From Symbiodinium natans (taxonomy: Eukaryota; Sar; Dinophyceae; Suessiales; Symbiodiniaceae), in the NCBI GenBank assembly GCA_905221605.1, contig CAJNDS010001263.1:1-25812 (forward strand): DNA of 25,812 nt. Direction: 5' to 3'. Shown in pieces: positions 6,974 to 14,604 of the stretch. Each line of letters begins with the position of its first letter. The stretch's first letter is position 1. The notes under the pieces are model-generated. The model was not told the DNA's origin, did not search any database, and saw only the letters and a program-made list of their open reading frames with translations. Made by a program: the position numbers and the translations under genes.

Positions 6974-9900
6974 CTATGAATTTAACCGGGAACGAGCACG
7001 TACCTGGACGCGCCGTCGCAAGTTTGAGAGGCCTAATCCCTGCTGTCCGTCCTGTGGAGGGTTTAGGCAGCAGTGAAAGGGGCCTAATCCCTGCTGTCCT
7101 CTCTCTGGAGGGTTTAGGAAGGAGTGAGAGAAGCCTAATCCCTTCTGGCCTTTCTCCGGAGGGTTTAGGCAGCAGTGAGAGGGGCCTAATCCCTGCTGTC
7201 CTCTCTCCGGAGGGTTTAGGAAGGAGTGAGATGCTGGCCTTTCTCCGGAGGGTTTAGGCAGCAGTGAGAGGGGCCTAATCCCTACTGCTGGCGTTTCTCC
7301 GGAGGGTTTAGGCAGGAGTGAGAAGGGCCTAATCCCTGCTGGCGTTTCTCCGGAGGGTTTAGGAAGCAGTGAGAGGGGCCTAATCCCTGCTGCTGGCGTT
7401 TCTCCGGAGGGTTTAGGCAGGAGTGAGAAGGGCCTCATCCCTTCTGGCGTTTCTCCGGAGGGTTTAGGAAGCAGTGAGAGGGGCCTAATCCCTGCTGCTG
7501 GCGTTTCTCCGGAGGGTTTAGGCAAGAGTGAGAGGGGCCTAATCCCCTCTACGCCCTCTGTGGCCAGATTTCCAAAGGGACGACACAGGTCGGCTATTTT
7601 TGAGGTCTCTTGGCCACTCCATCCCAAACAAATCAAGTCAAGCCATGTCAGGGTTCCAGGGCCATGGTTGCTGCCGCTTCTGCTTCTGGCAGCAAGCAAG
7701 GGGAGCGAATCGTCATGCCACGCACAAGCACACGTGCCATGCTTAAGGGTTCTAGGGACGACGTCCTGCCCAGCGCAAGCACAAGACAACATGCCAAACA
7801 TGCCAGCGCTGCCTTGCGTTAAGGCTTGGGACCCTTGAAAATCACGGTAAAACATCTCCTCCTTGCTCTTTTTGGCTCGCGCGCCTAGCGCGTCATTCTT
7901 CCAACCCCCAAAACAGAGCTGCGCACCGCATGCGCCGATCCTTCCTTCTTCGAAAACAAAACTCTCATGCCAACACACCGCAAAACATGCCACAAGCCAT
8001 GCCAAGAACCATGCCAAAATATGCCAGCAAGACTTTCCTAAAGACTTCTGGGCCATTTCAGGGCATTTTCGGGGTACTTTCGGGCATTTTCGGGGTGTTT
8101 CGGGGTAAGCTCTGTGTACTTCGGGCACGCTCAGGGTGCTTGCGGGGTATTCTTGAGGAACTTCAGGGACCGTTTTCGGGGATACTTCGGCTCTAAGCCC
8201 TCGCAGCAAGAAAGCAAACGGCGTCTCAAGCAAAGCATGCCGGCAATCACCGCTCTCTCTTCCTTGTGGCTTCTCGACTTCCGCCTTCTTTCCTCCTGTC
8301 GTCACTTTCTTGAGGATGCTCGGTCCTGGCTGTGGCTTAACAACAGAGTCCTGCAGGCAGGTAATCGCGTCTATTTCCATGTCCGAGCCCGAAGGCTGGC
8401 GCGGAGAACGACCTTTCCCCGCTTTCTGGCGACGACCCCCGCTCAAAGCCCACCAGGCCCGATTAGCGGATACAAGTTTCACGTTGCGTTTGCCTTTGTA
8501 CAACCTAGACCCGGTTTTGTAGAGATACGTTCTCCACCCTTTCTCCACCGCCGCCCAGGGACTAATGGCGTTAAACGTAACTTCCGCAACGAGAACCTCC
8601 GTCAAAAGAAGGCTACAATCACCGAAGACGACCTCTAAGTCGACGACGTTCGATACGGGGATCTTTCCCCCTGAAGCGTTGTACAGAGTGACCTCTCTCT
8701 CGTGCTTGTTGACCACCCTGAATCCGCTGAGGTGTTCAGAGGAAACCACATGACACGTGGCTCCAGAATCCACTAACCAAACGTCTCTCGGCTCTAACTG
8801 AAAGCTGGCGCAGACGCGCTCTACATCCCCTGCAGTCAAAGAATTGCTAACAGGTCCCAAACGTTGCTTGTCGAGTGAAAAACCTACCCTACGCTCATGC
8901 GACTCAGAAAGGCTCAGTTCAGGACCTTGCTGGGCAAACCGCATTGCCATCACAGTCTGCGTCGGCGATGCTTCCGCCTCGGACTCTGGTTCTCCCATAG
9001 CCCGGACGCGGTTCTTCTTCTTCTTCTTCTTGCCCTTGTCCTCGCCTTTCTCTCCCTTTTCACCCTTCTCTCCCTTGGAGGTGGGCTTTCCTTTCGGCGT
9101 TGGAGAGCGAGGCGCGCCCTTCGGAGTGGGCGACCTTTGTCCTTTAGGGCCACCAGTGCCCTTTCCACTCTTCGACTCTCCCTGGCCGCCCTTGCCGCCT
9201 TTGCCGCCCTTTTCACCAGCTTCACGCTGTCGGACCCAACAATCCTTTGCCACATGACCATGCTTGCCGCAATGGTCGCAAAGCTTGCCGTCCATTCCAC
9301 GATTGGCTGCAGTCGGCACGTCGCACATCCTCAGCTGTTCTTCGAAGTATTTGAGGCTCTTCGTGAGCTCACTCCAGCTGTTGGCGTTGCCGTGCAGCGC
9401 CACGTACTGCCTTGCCGGATGCGAAACGGCCTGCAGCAGGATGGAACAGCGATCCGCTTCGGAGAGCTTCAACTCGGGGAAGTTGCTCAACTTGATCTCC
9501 GCCTTGGCGATTTCGTCCTCCAAGTGTCTGATGATGTCCATGGGCTTCTTGAGCCCCGAACACTGGGCATGCAACTTCATGCAACCGTCTCTCACGTAGA
9601 CGGCTTCCATTCGAGACACAATGGAGTAGTTGAGGTGCAGTGTGCGAACTGCCTCGTAGCCAGTAGCAGACATGCCCTGCCTTTTGCTACATCTTCGAAG
9701 CAACTCCAAACCACGCTCCCACTTCGCCAAGCTCTGGGAAAGCAGGTAAAACAACTTCGCTGACCGAGCTGCAGTGTCAGGAGGTAAACGGTCCTGTCGG
9801 ATCTCGTCCTTGACACTGATGCAGAGGCGAAGCTCGTTCACATAGGCCTCGTCTTGCAAAGCCAACCATGAACTCATCGTCTCCAGGAAGCCGTGCCAGG

Positions 9901-10549
9901 CCTCAATCTCTCGCATTCTGTCTCTACCCATCTCCTGGTGGGCTATGACAGGCAGCTGTGGAAGGTACTTGTCTGCACGGTTGGAAACGTATCCACCAGA
10001 TGAACTTCCAGTCTCTTTAGGCCTTGAAGAAGGAAGTGAACTTCCTGTGGACGAAGTTGCAGCGAGGAACGGGTCACTTGGTGCAGATGCCGCTGCGGCT
10101 TCCGCCTTGGCTTTAGCCTCAGCAGCTGCAAGTTCGGCATCGTTCCTCCTCTTCTCTTCGCTGTCCATGCGACGAAGCATGGTGGCCACAAGCTGTTGGT
10201 TCTGTTCCAACTGCTTCCTGTACTGGTCCATCATGGCTTCCTGCTGTCTCTGCTGTTGCTGCATTACTCGCAGCATCTCCACCACCAAACTTTCTCCAAC
10301 AGAACCACCACCTGGAGCGGTGGCAGGCTGTGAACTCGTCGCTGGCATGGAAGTCGGAACTCCTTGAGTTCCAAAGGCAGCAAAGGGGTTCGGCTGCTGT
10401 CCTACCGGATTCTCACCGGTTCCAAACAGCAAGGCTTCCTCCTCGGGAGTGTTGTCAGGGACAGGGACTTGCTCAGGAGGCAACGCCCCGTGCACTGGAG
10501 AACCCTGTGGGCTTCCCTGCACACTTCCGCCTTGCTCTGGAGTCGCCAT
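6974..10549 (-). CDS. gag: Copia Gag-protease with long non-copia C-terminal extension
   Basis: The 1,191-residue frame starts at an ATG in good context (acgccATGG). Residues 1-85 are Pro/Gly/Gln-rich. A Gln-rich coiled coil spans about 88-155, and the Gag core about 190-410. A CCHC zinc knuckle CDHCGKHGHVAKDC lies near 423-436. A Lys/Gly-rich basic tail with a run of Lys spans about 445-525. The aspartic protease active site WLVDSGATCH is near 590-599. After the protease, from about residue 720, copia homology stops. The rest is a degenerate Pro-x-x-x peptide array (8048-8195), hydrophobic Cys/Trp/Ala-rich stretches from CATGCC modules, then 17-18 residue repeats (consensus GIRPLSLLPKPSGETPAA). 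A frameshift near 7231 sends the last ~85 residues into the wrong frame, ending at TAG 6976-6974. Confidence 0.92.
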   Translation of the reverse strand: MATPEQGGSVQGSPQGSPVHGALPPEQVPVPDNTPEEEALLFGTGENPVGQQPNPFAAFGTQGVPTSMPATSSQPATAPGGGSVGESLVVEMLRVMQQQQRQQEAMMDQYRKQLEQNQQLVATMLRRMDSEEKRRNDAELAAAEAKAKAEAAAASAPSDPFLAATSSTGSSLPSSRPKETGSSSGGYVSNRADKYLPQLPVIAHQEMGRDRMREIEAWHGFLETMSSWLALQDEAYVNELRLCISVKDEIRQDRLPPDTAARSAKLFYLLSQSLAKWERGLELLRRCSKRQGMSATGYEAVRTLHLNYSIVSRMEAVYVRDGCMKLHAQCSGLKKPMDIIRHLEDEIAKAEIKLSNFPELKLSEADRCSILLQAVSHPARQYVALHGNANSWSELTKSLKYFEEQLRMCDVPTAANRGMDGKLCDHCGKHGHVAKDCWVRQREAGEKGGKGGKGGQGESKSGKGTGGPKGQRSPTPKGAPRSPTPKGKPTSKGEKGEKGEKGEDKGKKKKKKNRVRAMGEPESEAEASPTQTVMAMRFAQQGPELSLSESHERRVGFSLDKQRLGPVSNSLTAGDVERVCASFQLEPRDVWLVDSGATCHVVSSEHLSGFRVVNKHEREVTLYNASGGKIPVSNVVDLEVVFGDCSLLLTEVLVAEVTFNAISPWAAVEKGWRTYLYKTGSRLYKGKRNVKLVSANRAWWALSGGRRQKAGKGRSPRQPSGSDMEIDAITCLQDSVVKPQPGPSILKKVTTGGKKAEVEKPQGRESGDCRHALLETPFAFLLRGLRAEVSPKTVPEVPQEYPASTLSVPEVHRAYPETPRKCPKVPRKCPEMAQKSLGKSCWHILAWFLAWLVACFAVCWHESFVFEEGRIGACGAQLCFGGWKNDALGARAKKSKEEMFYRDFQGSQALTQGSAGMFGMLSCACAGQDVVPRTLKHGTCACAWHDDSLPLLAARSRSGSNHGPGTLTWLDLICLGWSGQETSKIADLCRPFGNLATEGVEGIRPLSLLPKPSGETPAAGIRPLSLLPKPSGETPEGMRPFSLLPKPSGETPAAGIRPLSLLPKPSGETPAGIRPFSLLPKPSGETPAVGIRPLSLLPKPSGERPASHSFLNPPERGQQGLGPSHCCLNPPEKGQKGLGFSHSFLNPPERGQQGLGPFHCCLNPPQDGQQGLGLSNLRRRVQVRARSRLNS
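7031..7560 (-). repeat. Coding minisatellite, 51/54-bp units
   Basis: About eleven tandem units, counted by GCCTAATCCC at about 7031, 7082, 7133, 7184, 7273, 7327, 7378, 7432, 7483 and 7537, plus a truncated one. Unit length is 51 or 54, multiples of three, so expansion normally keeps the frame. The interval 7184-7273 is 89, that is 13 short of two units. This breaks the frame. Confidence 0.92.
7712..7836. repeat. CATGCC-rich module between protease and integrase, copy 1
   Basis: Contains CATGCC at about 7713, 7789 and 7799, and two TTAAGG segments with GGGAC downstream. It resembles the module in the 5' leader (11011-11110), including the shared string CATGCTTAAGGG. Confidence 0.6.
7966..8031. 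repeat. CATGCC-rich module between protease and integrase, copy 2
   Basis: Four CATGCC in about 50 bases, at roughly 7966, 7986, 7999 and 8010. In the minus-strand frame they give the Trp/Ala/Cys-rich stretch WHILAWFLAWLVACFAVCWH. Confidence 0.6.
8048..8195 (-). repeat. Degenerate short tandem repeat coding Pro-rich peptides
   Basis: A loose repeat of 12-15 bases around the core TTTCGGGG. In the Gag-protease frame it encodes successive Pro-Glu/Lys-x-x peptides (for example PEVPQEYP, PETPRKCPKVPRKCPE). The units have diverged but the frame stays open. Confidence 0.65.
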
Positions 10550-11158
10550 GGCGTGGAGGTACTTAACACAGGCGCTGGAGTCACTCTCAGTGCTCCGCTA
10601 CCATGTGAAAAGCAGAGCTCGCGCAGCAGTCTCTTTTTCACTTTGCACTTGAGCCAAACACCAAAGTGTTCAGCAAGCTTCAGTTCTTGCAGCAGGCTCT
10701 CTCCAAGAGCTAAGGGCTCCAAAAAGCTACGAATTCCATCTCAACTTTGTTCTGCAAAGGAGGTAAAGCAAAAGAACAATGCAACTGCTTTGGTCTACAC
10801 CTCGGGAACTTCAGGTCACTTCCGAACAGCAAAACAGCGAAGCTTCAGAGTCCACTCTGCACTCCTACTCCCATCCTACACGTCCAACGGCAACGAACGA
10901 AGTGGCGGGGACACGGAGTGAGTTGCAACAAGACAGAACCTCAGAGTTCTGACACGCACTTCTTCACTACTGCTCTCAAGCAGTTCCAAGTGCTTCAAAA
11001 CTTATCCTAGGCCATGCCAACAAGACAAGAACATGCCAAAGTCAAGCAAGACATGCCACACATGCTTAAGGGCTTTGGGACAAACCAAACATGCTCATGC
11101 CAAGTCATGCAGCAGAAAAATGGTTAAACACCACATGGCACCAACTGGGCAAACACTA
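10550..11158 (-). other. 5' leader of the copia element
   Basis: There is no gene here on the element's strand. It lies between the right border repeat and the Gag ATG. It holds a CATGCC module (11011-11110). About 100 bases before the ATG, at 10658-10648 on the minus strand, it holds TTTGGCTCAAG, identical to the last 11 bases of the dinoflagellate spliced leader. A primer binding site was not identified. Confidence 0.55.
11011..11110. repeat. CATGCC-rich module in the 5' leader
   Basis: CATGCC at about 11012, 11031, 11052 and 11096, with CATGCTTAAGGGCTTTGGGAC between them. It is the fourth clear copy of the module in this element and the only one outside the open frames. Confidence 0.6.
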
Positions 11159-11175
11159 CAGGTGAATTTTACACA
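11159..11175. repeat. 17-bp direct repeat, right border of copia element
   Basis: Identical to 2630-2646. On the plus strand it reads on, in one open frame, into a coding-like stretch that ends at a TGA near 11336, so it probably belongs to the pre-insertion target. Confidence 0.6.
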
Positions 11176-12410
11176 GATAATGCCATCGATGTGTGGCAGC
11201 AGGTGTGGCAGATCCTGTGTGAAGGAATTGACAACTTTAAGACGGAGGAAAAGGCGATAAGAGAGATGGCGAAGAAAGCTGTGGTTCAGCAGTCAAGACA
11301 ACAGAAGCTAGCCCCAGCCTGTAAGAACGAAGAATGAGTACTGAAGGAAGCGCCGAGAAAACGGTAAAAGGCGCAGAGATGGAAGCGTTGTTTTGGTGTA
11401 AGCCATGCACATGGCTCTTCAAAAGTGACTCGGCGTCCAAGCTTGGCTGGACAATTTACCTCCGAAAGGGCGACAAAGAGAGAAGAAACCAAAGAGTATG
11501 CTCAAGCCCCTTGGAGTGCATGGTTGATCTGGTTCCAGACCTGGCTGCGCTGGAACCGCCGACTACAACAATGCATGGTGGGTCTGTTGTCGTGGAACGG
11601 CAATCGAAGATCTGGATGTCTCGAAGTATGTCACTAAGCTCGGAAAGTCCACACCCAGCGACTCAGGTCAGGCCTTAACTGACTCCAGAGGGGCAGTAAC
11701 CACTTCAAGTTCTTGCAGAACCCGGTTTCAAACAACGCATCCACGCACGCCGGGGGCACTCTCATCCTAAGATGACTTCCTTGTCTCTTTCTCTTGCCGC
11801 AAAAAGTGATTGCTTTCTCCAAGTGGCATCACATCGTCCACATAGCATAATATAAGGAATCTCTTTTCTCTTACTGTACCTTCGAAGACGGAAGGCTCTG
11901 TTGGACATTGCCTTAACCCAACTTTCTTTAAGCTGCAGAGCATGAGCTTACAAATCGGAGAAGATGGTTGGAGCAGATGAGACTTATAAGTTTGCCCGTC
12001 AGCACGGAATCAAGATCATTCCAACTTGATGGGTTATCGGTCCGAATGAAAAGGAAGCTGTGCAAGCACGGTGTTTGTTGCAGAATGTTGCAAAGGGAAG
12101 CATTGCATCGTTATTAAGACTGATTGCTACAACTCTCTCTCTTGAAGCATTGAGGACGCTGTTGCCTGTTGCCATTGCCGCTGTGGATGCATGGATATTG
12201 CAACTTTGGATGCATCCACTGCCTTTTTGCATTCACCTCTTTCGAAAGGATCAAAGGCAATTATTCAATTGCCAAAGGATGTGTCTGCCTGCACATTCCG
12301 GCGTACATGATCCTGGATCAAGCCATGAATGGTTTGAGGGTTGCAGCCAAGGCGGAACCTAAAGCTGGCAACTGTGGTTCTGGAAGGCACTATTCTTGTT
12401 GAGCAGAATT
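11160..12410 (+). pseudogene. Decayed copia polyprotein with RT remnant
   Basis: Old copia sequence on the plus strand, opposite to the intact element. The clearest part is reverse transcriptase. KFARQHGIKIIPT, then an in-frame TGA where an Arg would be expected before WV (about 12028), then a segment like the RT N-terminus. TLDASTAFLHSPL follows at about 12206-12244 (the first catalytic Asp and the AFLH motif), then QAMNGLRVAAKA near 12322. These three pieces lie in three different frames, so there are at least two frameshifts plus the nonsense codon. Upstream, 11160-11336 is one open frame (with the peptides GEFYTDNAIDVWQ and KTEEKAIREMAKKAV) that may be an earlier part of the same polyprotein, but I cannot place it in a domain. 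YVDD was not found. Confidence 0.65.
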
Positions 12411-12760
12411 GAATTGGTCACATTGAAAAACTTTTGAATCCGTAAAGACGCCTGCAGATTCGAATCACTCAAGTCACATGCTACATGGGAGCAACAGGTA
12501 AAACAACTGCAAAACACAATATCTGGGCATGCTGTCAATCGGGAAAATCCTAAACACCCCGCCTCCAAAAGTGTGAAGCTAGGCGAAGAGTTTTGGTTCA
12601 AAGGATTCCCGATGCCCAGGTATGAGAAACAACAAGACACTTAGTTTCAAATGCTCCCGTGAAACAACTGCAGAATGTCTTTGCATCTTCGAGCTCTGCC
12701 CATGGGTCGTTGGCTCGGTTTAGGCGACAACTACGTTGTACCTAGCACCTAATGTGCTGC
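12411..12760 (+). other. Probable relict coding stretch, no identified domain
   Basis: From about 12472 to a TAG near 12640 the plus strand is open, with a protein-like composition (for example VKLGEEFWFKGFPMPRYEK). It could be the tail of the decayed copia element upstream. Beyond it, to 12760, I see nothing. Confidence 0.3.
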
Positions 12761-13365
12761 ATGCTTGACTGGCCCAAGCGGAGACCTTCACCATGCTGCA
12801 CACTGTCGGAATGGCAAGCAAGGTGGACACACGTGGCATTGCACTGTGGAGATTGTGATGGCCTATCTGCCATCGCACGAGATTTTGGGTGACCAACTCC
12901 CAAACATCAAGGCATTCGGATTATCTCATTCAGAATCGGAAATGAACAGGATTGGGCAAGAATGTGTGTGCATTGCTGAACCCCAGGTTCCACGAGGATT
13001 AGCAAGTGAAGTTTCATGAGCATCACAAGCTATGTACATAAAGCTATATACATGCGACCACTGCGCAGCATCATGAACATTTCCAAGTGGAAAGAAGTTG
13101 CACTGTATCATGCTCCACACTCCTTGCAGGGCTTGAAACCTCGCCTGATGGCTTCACGCTTGCTGTACCTCAGAATTCGCTTTGCACATCTGAGCTTTGG
13201 GCATTCACGTGTCCGGTGGAATGCATATCCACGACTCGCAGTCACGAACACAACATGATTCTCTGCTGGATCTCGCACCGACGGATGTTCCGGTGTTCGA
13301 GGCGGTGCGTTGCACTGTTCGTGAAAGTTTTCCTCAATTTCAAACGCCTTCGGATATGACAGCAT
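12760..13365. repeat. Diverged ~1-kb duplicated block, copy A
   Basis: Shares landmarks in the same order with 13800-14515: GATTGTGATGGCC (12851 against 13848), CACAAGCTATGTACA (13025 against about 13997) and a small zinc-type coding module on the minus strand. Divergence is substantial, so the duplication is old. Confidence 0.55.
13108..13365 (-). CDS. Small His/Cys zinc-type module, copy A
   Basis: The 85-residue frame has a C-terminal module reading VFVTASRGYAFHRTREC, then CPKL, an Ile-Leu-Arg stretch, and EAIRRGFKPCKEC before the stop. It aligns with the module at 14123-14515: aromatic-His-x4-Cys-Pro-x-Leu, then Glu-Ala-x2-Arg-Gly-aromatic-x-Pro-Cys-Lys-x-Cys. One His and three Cys are conserved, enough for a zinc site. 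Similar short modules occur as C-terminal appendages in several protein families. I infer, without proof, that here they are 3' parts of decayed copia elements, because copy B sits just downstream of a copia RNase H. The first residues of the frame may not be genuine. Confidence 0.45.
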   Translation of the reverse strand: MLSYPKAFEIEENFHEQCNAPPRTPEHPSVRDPAENHVVFVTASRGYAFHRTRECPKLRCAKRILRYSKREAIRRGFKPCKECGA

Positions 13366-13800
13366 GATCGTGAGTGCACATGACGACCGTGAGGCAAAAC
13401 GGGCATGCGAAAACTACGAAACTACAAACCAGTTTCAGGCTCCCAAATTGGGCCATAAAAGGAATGAAATTTCAATCACCCCGCCAAAAGCTGCTCAGAC
13501 AGAGATGAGCAGGTTTTCCCATTGAAAGCTTCACACACATGCCAAAAGTTTCTACTGCCTCACCCCTGGCCATCAAAAATGCACCTAACACGACCACAGC
13601 ACGTCACATCAGGCAATCTCGGTCTTCAGTTCACACGTCGAGCGATGCTGCTAGAAGCAGTCCAAGCTCAAACTCAACGCACTGCTGGCGCCGAGAGAAC
13701 TCTCGCTACACTACAAAGTGGCACTGCTGTACACAAGCTGCGTATGCTGCTTGAAAGACCCAAGCGCAGGTCGCAAGATTTTGAAGTTCACATTTGTGAA
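13366..13800. other. No recognisable feature
   Basis: Neither strand shows a family that I recognise, and there is no obvious repeat. It lies between the two diverged duplicate blocks. Confidence 0.5.
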
Positions 13801-14515
13801 GAAAGATCTCACTTGATGCCACATGCAGCACTGAGCTGCATCACAAAGATTGCGATGGCCTAGTTACCATCGGAAAGATCATTTCGAATCCATCTGGTGA
13901 TCGGAGTCAAAGCCGCTCCACGACTAAGGAATTCGTGTCGGGTATGTCTTTGGAGATTGTCAGCAAATTGCTGAAATTGCTGAGCACATGACTGCCACAA
14001 GCTATGTACAAGTAGCTATGCACAGACGTCCAATGCGTCGCATCAAGAGCATTTCAAGAAGGCTTTCAGACGTGTTGTCATGTATGCAAAATCGTCATGC
14101 AAATTTACATGACGACTTCTTCTCAAGATGTCTTGCTCTTAGGCCGCTCATAGCAGTGTTTGCATGGCACATAGCCTCGGGATAACGCCTCTTGAAGCCT
14201 CAAGCGGATGATCTCACCAGCTGGATTGAGACCTGGGCAACCACGCTTTGCATGATAGGACTTCCCACGTCTTGCTGAGCAGTACACATTGGCTTCAAGC
14301 TCGACTACAAGCTGATTTACCCCACTGCTGCTACTGCTGGACGAAGGACCTGTCCCGGTTGCGGTGGCATCGGCATTGCAGCTGGCAGATTCCTTTTCTT
14401 CGGCTTCATCACAAGCATGAGCATCAGACTCATCCGCGATCTCACACCCGTGAAGTCCACTCTGCTGGTCTTGTTGCTGCTCATCGGCGACCTGAGCTTC
14501 GGACTGTCCAGACAA
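13800..14515. repeat. Diverged ~1-kb duplicated block, copy B
   Basis: Counterpart of 12760-13365. The offset is about 970-1,000 bases depending on indels. Copy B lies directly 3' of the minus-strand copia RNase H remnant. Confidence 0.55.
14123..14515 (-). CDS. Small His/Cys zinc-type module, copy B
   Basis: The 130-residue frame starts with an acidic, Gln-rich region (about 1-55) and a Ser run (about 58-64). The module follows: VYCSARRGKSYHAKRGC, PGL, an Ile-Ile-Arg stretch, EALSRGYVPCKHC, and a short basic tail. The spacing of His and Cys matches copy A. Ninety bases upstream on the same strand is the end of a copia RNase H frame, so the module may have been the last part of that element. 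The acidic and Ser-rich linker would suit a tail joined to a larger polyprotein. Whether it is still expressed cannot be told. Confidence 0.5.
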   Translation of the reverse strand: MSGQSEAQVADEQQQDQQSGLHGCEIADESDAHACDEAEEKESASCNADATATGTGPSSSSSSSGVNQLVVELEANVYCSARRGKSYHAKRGCPGLNPAGEIIRLRLQEALSRGYVPCKHCYERPKSKTS

Positions 14516-14604
14516 AGTGCCATGGGCTGGCCACGCGGCACTGCGCCATCAACACTGCACTAAGACAACCAACCAGGGTACAACCACAGCTATCAACATG
14601 CCAG

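Larger units (their letters stand above)
2630..11175 (-). mobile_element. Ty1/copia retrotransposon, nearly complete
   Basis: The element reads on the minus strand in the order leader (11158-10550), Gag and protease (10549-6974), integrase, reverse transcriptase and RNase H (6971-3192), then about 560 bases of 3' region. The order protease-integrase-RT-RNase H is diagnostic of the Ty1/copia group, as against gypsy, where integrase comes last. All catalytic motifs are present, so the copy is young. A 17-bp direct repeat brackets it. I could not find long terminal repeats by eye. The borders are therefore inferred from the 17-bp repeat and from the homology break at 2631. It appears to sit next to or inside an older plus-strand copia remnant (11160-12660). 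Confidence 0.85.

Noticed and set aside
7031-7560. Regular repeats that could be mistaken for a CRISPR array
   Set aside because: Units are tandem with no unique spacers, lie inside a coding frame and vary between 51 and 54 bases. This is a coding minisatellite.
8897-9763. Long plus-strand open frame of 288 codons
   Set aside because: It lies antisense to the Gag zinc knuckle, basic tail and core, which are clearly real. Its composition (Leu/Phe/Ser runs) is what the complement of Lys/Gly repeats gives.
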